NCBI RefSeq assembly: GCF_013409065.1 | Contig: NZ_JACBZP010000001.1 | Location: 1,488,001 to 1,552,000, forward strand | Direction of reading: 5' to 3' | DNA length: 64,000 bases | From: Spelaeicoccus albus | GTDB taxonomy: Bacteria; Actinomycetota; Actinomycetes; Actinomycetales; Brevibacteriaceae | Shown here: in pieces, positions 8,505-16,775 of the stretch | How the letters are laid out: each line of letters opens with the position of its first letter | Numbering within the stretch: the stretch's first letter is position 1 | The notes under the pieces: generated by a model | Databases searched by the model: none | What the model was told of the DNA's origin: nothing | The model's input: the letters and a program-made list of their open reading frames with translations, nothing else | Translations under genes and position numbers: made by a program

Positions 8505-10288
8505 TGCCGGGCGAACAGGTGAATTCGGTTGAAGCCGAGCCGGGCGGCACTGCTGCCGACGCGGCGTCCGAGGTCCTGTCGATCACCGATCTCGGGGTCG
8601 ACTTTGCAACGGAGTCGGGTGACGTATCCGCCGTCCGGGGCGTGTCAATGCGCGTTGAGCCCGGCGAGACGCTCGCTCTCGTCGGTGAATCGGGATCCGG
8701 AAAGAGCACCGTCGCGCTGGCGACGATGAGTCTGCTGAGCTCGAACGCGCGGGTGCACGGCGACGTGCGGGTATGCGGCAGGTCGGTGTCGGGTGCCAAT
8801 GAGTCGGAACTTGCCCGCCTTCGGGGCAAGCAGGCGTCCATGGTGTTTCAAGAGCCGGCGACGGCGCTCGACCCGCTGAAGCGCATCGGCGCACAGATCA
8901 CGGAAGTGATCCGCAACCACCGCGATGTGACGTCGGCAGTTGCCAAGAGCGAGGCGGTGGACCTGCTGCGCCGAGTCGGACTGCCGGATCCGGAACAACG
9001 CGTCTCCGCGTACCCGTTCCAGCTGTCGGGCGGGCAGCGCCAGCGCGTCGTCATCGCCATGGCGATCGCCAACCGTCCGCGCTTGCTGATCGCGGACGAG
9101 CCGACAACGGCGCTTGATGTCACGGTGCAGGCCGAGATCCTCGATCTTTTGCGCGGGCTCGCCGCCGAGACCCATACCGGCGTGCTGCTGGTCACCCACA
9201 ACATGGGCGTGGTCGCAGACTTCGCCGACCGGGTGGCAGTGATGTACCACGGGCAAATCGTCGAGACCGGACCGGTGGAGGACGTGCTGCTGCGTCCCGA
9301 GCACGATTACACGAAGAAGTTGTTGGCAGCCGTGCCGCGACTCGACACGGCCGGAGCCCGGCGCGGCGTCGACGTTCAAGCGGCCCAACCGGCGCGATCG
9401 GGCCAACCGGGGCGATCGGCGGAATCAGAGAAGCCGGCGGAGACGGATGGCGCGGACCGCGTCGTCGAACTGGATGACGTGTCGGTGGTCTTTGGTCGCG
9501 GGGCGCGGGCCGTGCGCGGGCTGGACCACGTGTCGGTCGGTATCCACGCCGGTGAGACCGTGGCCCTGGTCGGCGAATCGGGATCGGGCAAGTCCACTGC
9601 GGCGCGTGTGGCGCTCGGCCTCATCCGCACCGACGGCGGCCGGGTCAAGCTGTTCGATCATGACTTCCACGCGACCGGACGCAAGGCCCGGCGAGCACTG
9701 CGATCCGGTATCGGCGTCGTGCTGCAGGACCCCGTCGCATCGCTGGACGCGCGCATGCCGGTGGGCGAATGCATCGCCGAGCCGCTTCGGATCCACCGGA
9801 AGTCGATGTCTCGAGCGGACCGTGCTCGGCGCGTCGGCGACGTCCTCGAACGCGTACAACTGCCGCGGAACGTGGCCGGTCGCGCCCCGCGCGAACTGTC
9901 CGGCGGTCAACGCCAACGCGTGAGCATCGCGCGGGCGCTGGCGCTTGAACCCCGGCTGCTAGTGGCCGACGAACCCACGAGCGGACTCGACGTCAGCGTG
10001 CAGGAATCGGTTCTGACAATGCTCACCGAGTTGCAGGCCGAACTCGGCTTCGCCTGCCTCTTCGTGTCACACGACCTTGCCGTCGTACAGAGCTTTGCCC
10101 GGCGCGTCGTCGTGATGAAGTCCGGCTCGGTCGTTGAGGAGGGAGCAACGAGCGAGACGCTCGTGCACCCCGAAACCGACTACACCCGTCGTCTTTTGGC
10201 CGCCGTGCCGGTGGCGGATCCGATCGTGCAGCGTGCTCGCCGATCCGAGCGACTTGCCTTGCTGGCGTCCGGCCGGGACGCGGAGTGA
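8501..10288 (+). CDS. Fused double ABC ATPase (DppD-DppF in one chain)
   Basis: The 595-aa protein holds two complete ABC domains. The first has Walker [10 protein letters not shown] at residues 62-70, signature LSGGQRQRV near 174 and Walker B LLIADEP. The second has Walker [10 protein letters not shown] near 358, signature LSGGQRQRV near 466 and Walker B LLVADEP. An Ala/Gln/Ser-rich linker (about 285-315) joins them. Most Dpp/Opp systems use two separate genes, as the second system in this window does; fusions of this kind are common in actinobacteria and rhizobia. It powers the 4.8-8.5 kb importer. The next gene starts at GTG inside its stop codon region (GTGA overlap). Confidence 0.94.
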   Translation: MMPGEQVNSVEAEPGGTAADAASEVLSITDLGVDFATESGDVSAVRGVSMRVEPGETLALVGESGSGKSTVALATMSLLSSNARVHGDVRVCGRSVSGANESELARLRGKQASMVFQEPATALDPLKRIGAQITEVIRNHRDVTSAVAKSEAVDLLRRVGLPDPEQRVSAYPFQLSGGQRQRVVIAMAIANRPRLLIADEPTTALDVTVQAEILDLLRGLAAETHTGVLLVTHNMGVVADFADRVAVMYHGQIVETGPVEDVLLRPEHDYTKKLLAAVPRLDTAGARRGVDVQAAQPARSGQPGRSAESEKPAETDGADRVVELDDVSVVFGRGARAVRGLDHVSVGIHAGETVALVGESGSGKSTAARVALGLIRTDGGRVKLFDHDFHATGRKARRALRSGIGVVLQDPVASLDARMPVGECIAEPLRIHRKSMSRADRARRVGDVLERVQLPRNVAGRAPRELSGGQRQRVSIARALALEPRLLVADEPTSGLDVSVQESVLTMLTELQAELGFACLFVSHDLAVVQSFARRVVVMKSGSVVEEGATSETLVHPETDYTRRLLAAVPVADPIVQRARRSERLALLASGRDAE

Positions 10289-11229
10289 ACGACGGGGACG
10301 AGGCGCCGGCGTCCACCGGCACCGACGACGTCATTGCAGGCATCGACATCGGCGGCACCACGACGAACGTGCTCCTTTGCCGGTCGGATCTCGGCGTGAT
10401 CGACACGGTGCAAATTCCGACCGCGGCGCAACGCGGCGGAGACGTCATCGTGCGCGACGCCGTGGCTGCGCTCACTCGGCTTGCGGCAACCCATCGCGTG
10501 GAGCCGCGAGCCGTCGGCGTCGGCGCGGCCGGTGTCGTCGACCCGCGGAGCGGGCACGTGCTGGTGGCGAGCCGATCGTTCGCCGGCTGGTCGGGGTACC
10601 ACGTCACGGGCGCGATCACCGACGCGCTTGGTGTGCCGGCGTATCTCGATAATGACGTGAACGCGTTCTTACGCGGCGAAGTCTTAGCCGGCGCGGTTGC
10701 GGGCGAGGACTACGTTTTGGGCGTCACGCTCGGCACGGGTGTCGGCGGCGCCTTGTGGATGGACGGCGCATTGATGACTGGCGCTCACGGCGCGGCCGGA
10801 GAGATCGGGCACCTGCCCGGATTCGGCAACTGCATGTGCAGCTGCGGTGAGCGCGGACACCTTGAGACGGTGGCGTCCGGATGGGCGATCGCCCGCCGCT
10901 TCACCGAAATCAGCGGCCGCGCGGCAACGGCCAAGGACGCCGCAGCGGCCGCGCAGGATGGTGACCGCGGCGCAGCGGAGATATTGAGCGATGCGGGGCA
11001 TGCCTTGGGACACGCTGCCGTGCTGACCGCCGGCCTCATCGACGTGACCACCGTGGTGATCGGCGGCGGCGTGAGCGACGCGTGGGAATTCTTGGAGCCC
11101 GCGATCGGGGAGACGCTGACTGCGGAACCAGTCGTGAGCGGCCATCCCGTGAAAGTGGTGAAAGCCGCGCTCGGCAACTTGTCCGTCGCTCTCGGCGCGG
11201 CAGCCTGCGCGACGACGTCGATGCGGTGA
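10285..11229 (+). CDS. ROK family sugar kinase
   Basis: The 314-aa protein begins at GTG overlapping the ATPase stop. It has the ATP-binding DIGGTT motif (residues 21-26), a catalytic region DNDVNAF, GTGVGGAL, and the ROK zinc region GEIGHLPGFGNCMCSCGERGHLE. The last motif departs from the usual CxCGxxGCxE because the final Cys is His; an extra Cys precedes it. The fold and catalytic Asp suggest a glucokinase, N-acetylmannosamine kinase or similar. Its place at the end of a peptide-type importer operon suggests that the imported compound yields a free hexose or amino sugar, which this enzyme phosphorylates. The exact sugar cannot be read from sequence. Confidence 0.88.
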   Translation: MNDGDEAPASTGTDDVIAGIDIGGTTTNVLLCRSDLGVIDTVQIPTAAQRGGDVIVRDAVAALTRLAATHRVEPRAVGVGAAGVVDPRSGHVLVASRSFAGWSGYHVTGAITDALGVPAYLDNDVNAFLRGEVLAGAVAGEDYVLGVTLGTGVGGALWMDGALMTGAHGAAGEIGHLPGFGNCMCSCGERGHLETVASGWAIARRFTEISGRAATAKDAAAAAQDGDRGAAEILSDAGHALGHAAVLTAGLIDVTTVVIGGGVSDAWEFLEPAIGETLTAEPVVSGHPVKVVKAALGNLSVALGAAACATTSMR

Positions 11230-11278
11230 TGTGAGAGCCCGACTACGCAGGCTCACTCGATTTGTCGAAATCGGTGCT

Positions 11279-11298
11279 TATACTACGCGTATGTAGTA
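11279..11298. promoter_or_regulatory. Inverted repeat with -10-like box before the APC operon
   Basis: TACTAC (11281-11286) and GTAGTA (11293-11298) form a 6-bp inverted repeat with a 6-base spacer. A TATACT box (11279-11284) overlaps its left arm. It is the only obvious symmetric element in the 154-base gap before the APC permease gene. An operator overlapping the promoter is plausible, but no regulator is encoded next to it. Confidence 0.35.
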
Positions 11299-11383
11299 GA
11301 GCCGCACGGTCGAATATGACGTGCTCCTTCGAAAGTTGCTGACGTACGCATTGGTGCTAGCCCACTAGGCAAGGTGGAAAATC

Positions 11384-12766
11384 ATGGCGAATTCAAGCGT
11401 TGGTCTGAAACGAGAGCTAGGACTTTTCAGTGTTATCGCCCTGGCCGCCGGCGCGGTCCTCGGTGGATGGCTCGCCGAGGCCCCGTACTGGTTTCAACTT
11501 ACCGGTGCCGGTGCGGCGATCATCTTCCCGATTCTTGCAATCATTCTCATACCGGTGGGTCTGGCATTTTCGGAACTGACGGCAATGCTGCCGTTCTCCT
11601 CGGCGGTCGACGTGTGGTCGAGCAGCGCGATGAATTCAAGCACCGGATGGGCAACGCAATGGATGTTCTTCCTGGTGCAGGTCGTCGAGCCGCCGCTGGT
11701 CGCCTTCATTTTCGTGACCGCCGCCGGGTACTTCGTCGACCTTTCGGACGTCGTGAAACCGTTGATCGCCATTGGAATCATGGTCATCTGGTATATCGTG
11801 TCGAACTTCAATATCGACCTGACCGGAAAGCTCGCTGTCGTGTTCTTTATCGTCATGGTCGGTATCACGTTGATCGACTCGATTTATTATTTCTTCAGCG
11901 GGCACTGGGAGCTGACCAATATCACCGCGCACGGCGGATTCTTTCCGAACGGCATCTACGGTGCGATCGCCGGCGCTTCGGCACTTGTATTGAAATATAT
12001 CGGCTTCGGAATGACGCCGACGTTGATTCAGGAAGCGAAGTTCCCCGCTCGCAAGATGATCACCGTCATCCTCGCGGCGCTCTTCATACCAGCCGTTGTC
12101 TACATGATTGCCACTTTCGCCATCGGCGGTCTCGCACCACACAACGTGATAGCGCACCTGAGCATCCCCGAACCCCAATTGGTCAACTCACTCGACATGG
12201 CGGGCATCATCGGACTCTTTGCGATCGGATCCGGCTTGCTCTACGCGTTCACGACCCTCATGGGGTTCTGGACGTCGTCCGCGCGCGTGCTCTACGGAGC
12301 GTCGCAATTGCGTCAGCTTCCGCCCTGGTTCAGCAAGACCAACAAGCACGGTCAGCCGTATATTGCGAATATCGTCGTTCTAGCTTTTGGCATCTTCTTT
12401 GCACTGTTCACAAGCACGGACTGGGTGCAGTACATCTATTCGCTGTCGGTGGTCGCTGCCGGGATCGTGTACTTCTTGGTCTGCTTGTCGGCCTATCGGC
12501 TTCGGACGAAGCAGGCGGATTGGAAACGCCCCTACCGGTCTCCGGCCGGCAAGCCGATGTTCGTGATCGGCATGGCTGTTTCCGCTGCCATCACGATCGT
12601 CGGCGTCACGTTGCTGCCGGCAAGCGCCTGGGTGCCCATCTTAATCTACATCGTGATCGGCGTCCTCGTCCCGGTTGCCATGAGAATCTATCGCCGGCGA
12701 GTGGGCGGGTATGAGCCGATCATTCTCACGCCCGATGACCGTGACGTTGCGGGTGCCGGTGAATAG
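11384..12766 (+). CDS. APC superfamily amino acid/amide permease
   Basis: The 460-aa integral membrane protein has about twelve hydrophobic segments. It starts with GLFSVIALAAGAVLGGWL, a relative of the APC helix-1 GxG motif that lines the substrate site. A WTSSARVLYGASQLRQLPPWFSKTN loop near residue 300 is typical of the family. The C-terminal tail is short and polar. It is the first gene of a three-gene operon with a small GatC/AtzG-like protein and an amidase. It therefore probably imports an amide or amino acid derivative that the amidase hydrolyses. Confidence 0.9.
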   Translation: MANSSVGLKRELGLFSVIALAAGAVLGGWLAEAPYWFQLTGAGAAIIFPILAIILIPVGLAFSELTAMLPFSSAVDVWSSSAMNSSTGWATQWMFFLVQVVEPPLVAFIFVTAAGYFVDLSDVVKPLIAIGIMVIWYIVSNFNIDLTGKLAVVFFIVMVGITLIDSIYYFFSGHWELTNITAHGGFFPNGIYGAIAGASALVLKYIGFGMTPTLIQEAKFPARKMITVILAALFIPAVVYMIATFAIGGLAPHNVIAHLSIPEPQLVNSLDMAGIIGLFAIGSGLLYAFTTLMGFWTSSARVLYGASQLRQLPPWFSKTNKHGQPYIANIVVLAFGIFFALFTSTDWVQYIYSLSVVAAGIVYFLVCLSAYRLRTKQADWKRPYRSPAGKPMFVIGMAVSAAITIVGVTLLPASAWVPILIYIVIGVLVPVAMRIYRRRVGGYEPIILTPDDRDVAGAGE

Positions 12767-12807
12767 ATGCAGCCCGGCAGTTGACGCCGAGATCTGAGGA
12801 GTTGCCC

Positions 12808-13008
12808 ATGAGCACGCTTCGAGAGTATTTGCTCGCATACCGGGGCATCGACGTGTCGTCGACGGATGCGGACGCGTTGGATGCCTTTTGGGCCTCGCTC
12901 CGCTCGCGCCGTTCGACCGCGGATAACGGCGGGGTGGCCGCCGACGATATTCCCGTGGTGTTCGACCCCACAGTGGTCATGCCGACGGAGCGTGGGGCCG
13001 ATGGCTGA
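12808..13008 (+). CDS. Small GatC/AtzG-like amidase partner
   Basis: The 66-aa product starts at ATG 12808 behind a strong GAGGAG Shine-Dalgarno; a start further upstream would lack this. It overlaps the amidase start by 8 bases. The N-terminal half is helical with the spacing DADALDAFWASLRSRR. The C-terminal tail has the short DDIPVVFDP element followed by a polar end. This design (two helices, then a tether ending in a x-P-x-x-F-x-P element) resembles DUF4089/AtzG, the GatC-like subunit that binds the amidase AtzE. The resemblance was judged by eye and similarity is low, so the role is inferred mainly from overlap with the amidase gene. Confidence 0.6.
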   Translation: MSTLREYLLAYRGIDVSSTDADALDAFWASLRSRRSTADNGGVAADDIPVVFDPTVVMPTERGADG

Positions 13009-14404
13009 ACTGATCGACTCGTCGCTGCTGACGCTGGCACACCGCATCGAGTCTCGCGATATCTCTCCCGTTGAACTCACTCAAGCGGTACTGAGTGAAA
13101 TCGAGAGCCGGAACGGCGAACTTCATGCGTACATCTGCGTTTACGGCGACGACGCATTGGCGAAGGCGCGCACGGCGGAAGCGGAAATTTCCGGAGGCCG
13201 ATATCGCGGCCCGCTCCACGGAATCCCTATGGGTATCAAGGACAATTTTTACTTCAAAGACCGGATCACGACGATGGGGTCGAAGATCCACGAGCGGTTC
13301 GTGCCAGACACGGGTGCCACAGCGGTGGACAAGCTCGAGTCGGCCGGCGCGATCTTCGTGGGCAAACTCAATCTGCATGAATACGCGCTTGGAGTCACGA
13401 CCGAGAACCCGCACTTCGGCGATGCCAAGAACCCGTGGAATCTCACTAAGATTGCCGGAGGGTCGAGCGGTGGGGCCGGGGTGGCGATTCCGACCGGTTT
13501 AACCATCGGGTCGCTTGGCTCGGACACGTCTGGATCGATACGCATACCGGCGGCATGCTGCGGAATCGTCGGGCTGAAGCCGACGTACGGACGAGTCAGT
13601 AAATTCGGGGTGTTCCCCGAGGCCTGGACTCTGGACCACGTCGGACCGATGGCGCGAACCGTCGGCGATGTCGCAGTTTTGCTCGACACTGTGGCGGGGT
13701 ACGACCCGAAGGATCCGACATCACTCAATTCGCCCGCAACAACGACTTACGGTGCGCTCACGGGCGACATCGACGGTATGGTCGTCGGCGTTAACGAACA
13801 GTTCTTCTTCAAGGACGTCGACCGGGTCGTGGCCGACGTGGTTCGTGACGGAATCCGGAGTCTTGAGAGTCGCGGCGCCATTATCGAGCCAATCGAAATT
13901 CCGCACATCGAAGACGCCGAGTACGCCATCACCATCATCGATACATCCGAGACCAGCACCGTTCACCACCGTGCATTGCGGGACCGGCCCCAGGACTACG
14001 GCGACGACGTCCGATTCCTGCTGGAATGTGGAGAGATTCCCTCTGCAGTCGACTACCTCGAAGCCCAGCAGATGCGGGCGCGGCTGCGCCAAAGTTTTGC
14101 AAGCGTCTTCGATCGGGTCGATGTGCTTGCCGCACCGACACTGCCGATCCGGACGCCCGACATCGGTCAAGCGACGTCATCGATCAATGGCCATTCGGTC
14201 GACACCGTTGAAGCCCTGATGCGACTGGTCGGCCCGGCCAATTTGTTGGGATTGCCATCGCTTTCGGCGCCATGCGGCCTCATCGACGGCATGCCGGTCG
14301 GCCTGCAGATCATCGGTCCGCCACTGGGGGAGCAGCCCGTGCTGAACGCGGCCCGCGCCGTCGAAGACTCGGGACTCTTCGCGGTTACCGAACTGCCGCA
14401 CTAA
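13001..14404 (+). CDS. Amidase signature family hydrolase
   Basis: The 467-aa protein starts at ATG 13001, overlapping the small gene upstream. It has the full amidase signature: catalytic Lys in GIPMGIKDNF (about residue 77), the Gly/Ser-rich GGSSGGAG loop containing the cis-Ser, and the nucleophile Ser in GSDTSGSIRIPAACCGIVGLKPT. This Ser-cisSer-Lys triad hydrolyses amide bonds. The family includes GatA, AtzE and 6-aminohexanoate-cyclic-dimer hydrolase. The neighbouring permease and GatC/AtzG-like partner suggest catabolic use rather than tRNA amidation. No GatB is nearby. The substrate is unknown. Confidence 0.92.
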   Translation: MAELIDSSLLTLAHRIESRDISPVELTQAVLSEIESRNGELHAYICVYGDDALAKARTAEAEISGGRYRGPLHGIPMGIKDNFYFKDRITTMGSKIHERFVPDTGATAVDKLESAGAIFVGKLNLHEYALGVTTENPHFGDAKNPWNLTKIAGGSSGGAGVAIPTGLTIGSLGSDTSGSIRIPAACCGIVGLKPTYGRVSKFGVFPEAWTLDHVGPMARTVGDVAVLLDTVAGYDPKDPTSLNSPATTTYGALTGDIDGMVVGVNEQFFFKDVDRVVADVVRDGIRSLESRGAIIEPIEIPHIEDAEYAITIIDTSETSTVHHRALRDRPQDYGDDVRFLLECGEIPSAVDYLEAQQMRARLRQSFASVFDRVDVLAAPTLPIRTPDIGQATSSINGHSVDTVEALMRLVGPANLLGLPSLSAPCGLIDGMPVGLQIIGPPLGEQPVLNAARAVEDSGLFAVTELPH

Positions 14405-14503
14405 CGTTCGGCGCTCTTGAGGCGCCGCCGAATTCGGCTTTCCCATCACGCCGACGAATCGCCGATCGGAACGATTGCTTGTGACCTACGTCTCATGGCA
14501 TTG

Positions 14504-14532
14504 TGTGAAACACCCCATAGGATATTTTCACA
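14504..14532. promoter_or_regulatory. Inverted repeat upstream of the FAD oxidoreductase gene
   Basis: TGTGAAA (14504-14510) and TTTCACA (14526-14532) form a 7-bp inverted repeat just before the Shine-Dalgarno (AAGGAAG) of the gene at 14548. The arms are one and a half helical turns apart. It could be an operator or a leader hairpin. No regulator gene is next to it. Confidence 0.35.
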
Positions 14533-14547
14533 AGGCTGAAGGAAGCC

Positions 14548-15750
14548 ATGGCAGAAGCAATTGAAATCGTCGTCGTCGGCGGCGGAGTGATCGGAACGAG
14601 CATTGCGTTCCACTTGGCACGTCTCGGTGTCACCAACGTGACGCTGATCGAACGCGGTGCGATCGCCGGTGGAGCATCAGGACAATCGGGCGCCCTGGTT
14701 CGGAGCCATTACCCCGACAGTCCCGAGGCGCAGGTCGCGTGGGCGGCAGTGCCGTGGTTCGAAGAATGGGCGGAGCGTGTCGGCGGCGACTGTGGCTTCC
14801 GACAAACCGGATTCCTCCAGCTGGTTCACAAGGTCGATAAGGATTTGCTGGAAAAGAACGTCGCCCGGTTGCAGGCTATCGGCGTCGAAACCCAGCTCGT
14901 CACCGCAGCGGACGCGAGGCGACTTCAACCCGGACTCGCAATTGAAGACGACGAGTATGCGGCTTACGAGCAAAGAAGCGGGTACGCGGACCCGGTGGCG
15001 ACAGCGCAAGGTTTCGCCGCCGCTGCTCAGCGGCTCGGTGCCGACATCCGGACCGGCGAATCGGTTCGGAACCTCATCGCTGACGGCACGCAAGTTACCG
15101 GAGTTGTGACGTCGTCCGGCTCGCTGCACGCCGGAGTCGTGATCCTGGCCAACGGCAGCTGGTCCGCAGCACTCGCTCGTACCGTGGGCGTCGAAATACC
15201 GATCGAACTCGTCCGCGGTCAGGCAGCTATCGTGTCGCGGCCACCAACGTTGCCTGGTGTCAATGGCCACCTTGCGATCATCGACAGGCGCTCGGGGATC
15301 TACGCCCGCCCTTCCGGGGAACACGCGACGTTGGTCGGGCTCAGTCGCGGAAGCACCGGTACCCCGCTCACGTCTGCAGAAGGTGTAACGCCCGACCGGG
15401 ACTTCCCGGAAACCGCCCGAGCACACCTCGCTCGCACGCTGCCTGGATTCTCCGACTCGACCGTACAATCGGCGCAAGCGGGTCCATTAGATATGACGCC
15501 GGATCGGTGCTGCGTCCTCGGCAAACCGGATGGCGTTTCCGGGCTGGCACTCGCTGTTGGTATGAGCGGTAGCGGATTCAAGAAGTCGCCTGCTATTGGA
15601 GCCTGCATGGCCGAATTGATCGTCAACGGGAAAGCCGAGACGGCTCCGATCGACGCTTTCCGACTCGAAAGGTTTAGCACCGGGAGCGAAATACAAAAAT
15701 TTGAATATCTCGTCGGCGATTCGACCGACAGGGGCTCTTTCATCCATTAG
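14548..15750 (+). CDS. FAD-dependent oxidoreductase, DAO/sarcosine oxidase-beta type
   Basis: The 400-aa protein starts with a Rossmann FAD motif VVVGGGVIGTSIAFHLARLG (residues 9-28) followed by IERG. The GGASGQSGALVRSHY region is typical of the DAO family, members of which oxidise glycine, sarcosine, dimethylglycine or D-amino acids. A late GMSGSGFKKSPAIG segment closes the flavin site. It leads the polar-amino-acid ABC importer genes on the same strand, with a 96-base gap. The enzyme probably oxidises the C-N bond of the imported amino compound. It does not share the special motifs of the two DAO proteins at 37.3 and 41.2 kb. Confidence 0.9.
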   Translation: MAEAIEIVVVGGGVIGTSIAFHLARLGVTNVTLIERGAIAGGASGQSGALVRSHYPDSPEAQVAWAAVPWFEEWAERVGGDCGFRQTGFLQLVHKVDKDLLEKNVARLQAIGVETQLVTAADARRLQPGLAIEDDEYAAYEQRSGYADPVATAQGFAAAAQRLGADIRTGESVRNLIADGTQVTGVVTSSGSLHAGVVILANGSWSAALARTVGVEIPIELVRGQAAIVSRPPTLPGVNGHLAIIDRRSGIYARPSGEHATLVGLSRGSTGTPLTSAEGVTPDRDFPETARAHLARTLPGFSDSTVQSAQAGPLDMTPDRCCVLGKPDGVSGLALAVGMSGSGFKKSPAIGACMAELIVNGKAETAPIDAFRLERFSTGSEIQKFEYLVGDSTDRGSFIH

Positions 15751-15846
15751 GTACCAGCTCAACGCCGCCAATCCGATATAAGACTGCTTGATGTATTCAC
15801 ATCCGCACCCACGCGGACCTAGGAACTACCTGAGGAGCCAGCTTTC

Positions 15847-16773
15847 ATGAGTAAAACGGTGAAGACCAAAGTCGCATCGGGCATGTTCGCCGCGATTGTC
15901 ATGATGGCATTCGTCTCCGCGTGCGACGTCGAAGATTCTCAACCCGCAAATCCGACGTCGTCGTCAACGAAAATCGGATCAGATCTTCCTACGGTCGAAA
16001 AGTCGGATCAAATCGCCAAATCGGTGCCCGTTAAACTCCGCAAATCCGGGAAGCTCCGAATCGTCATGACTACGTCGAGTCCGCCAGCTCACTTCACGAC
16101 CGACAACGGCATGAACGGATTGGACCGAGATCTCGCCGTGCTCATCGGAAAAGTTCTCGGTCTGAAACCGAAGATCACCGGGGTCCCGATTGATCAAGTC
16201 ATACCGGGCTTCCAAGCAGATCGTTACGACGTTGTGGTTTCGCAGTTTAAGCCGACCACCGATCGTGCGAAGGTGTTGGACTTCGTGGACTACGCACAGT
16301 CCGGGACGACGCTCGGGCTGCTGGCTTCCAACCCGGACAAATTGACTCCGAAGAAACTGTGCGGCCATTCGGTGGGTGTGCAGAAGGGCTCCTCACAGGC
16401 CGTCGTCGTTCTCCCCGACCTCAACAAGAAATGTCAAAAGGAAGGCCAGAAGCCCGTGACTAAGAAGACCTTCCGTGACTCGACCTCGGCCCTGCTCGCC
16501 CTGCGCAGCAGCCGAGTTGACGGGGTGCTTATCGACTCACCGGTCATGGGCTATGCGGCAAAACGCTCGAACGGGAAAGTCGTCACTGCCGGCACATTGC
16601 GCTCGAATCCGGTATCGATTGGCACACTGAAGGGCAGCAAACTCATTAAACCCGTGCAGAAAGCGTTGGAGCTGCTGCACGAGAACGGAGCGTACGAGAA
16701 AGTCTTCGCCAAGTGGGGGATGAAAGCTAACACCGTCACGAAGTTCTCGATCAACGCCGTGCAAAAGGACTAA
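15847..16773 (+). CDS. Polar amino acid ABC importer, substrate-binding lipoprotein (SBP family 3)
   Basis: The 308-aa product has a signal sequence with lipobox VSAC (Cys26). The mature SBP_bac_3 fold shows KLRIVMTTSSPPAHFTTDNG at the start of lobe 1, then MNGLDRDLAVLIGKVLG, then FQADRYDVVVSQFKPTTDRAKVLDFVDY, the usual hinge and ligand region of glutamine/histidine/opine-binding proteins. It is followed after 2 bases by the permease gene. The preceding flavoenzyme suggests an N-methylated or D-amino acid ligand. That is inferred. Confidence 0.9.
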   Translation: MSKTVKTKVASGMFAAIVMMAFVSACDVEDSQPANPTSSSTKIGSDLPTVEKSDQIAKSVPVKLRKSGKLRIVMTTSSPPAHFTTDNGMNGLDRDLAVLIGKVLGLKPKITGVPIDQVIPGFQADRYDVVVSQFKPTTDRAKVLDFVDYAQSGTTLGLLASNPDKLTPKKLCGHSVGVQKGSSQAVVVLPDLNKKCQKEGQKPVTKKTFRDSTSALLALRSSRVDGVLIDSPVMGYAAKRSNGKVVTAGTLRSNPVSIGTLKGSKLIKPVQKALELLHENGAYEKVFAKWGMKANTVTKFSINAVQKD

Positions 16774-16775
16774 AC

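Noticed and set aside
13001-14404. Amidase as GatA of the tRNA amidotransferase
   Set aside because: No GatB is present, the operon carries a permease, and the small partner looks more like AtzG than true GatC.
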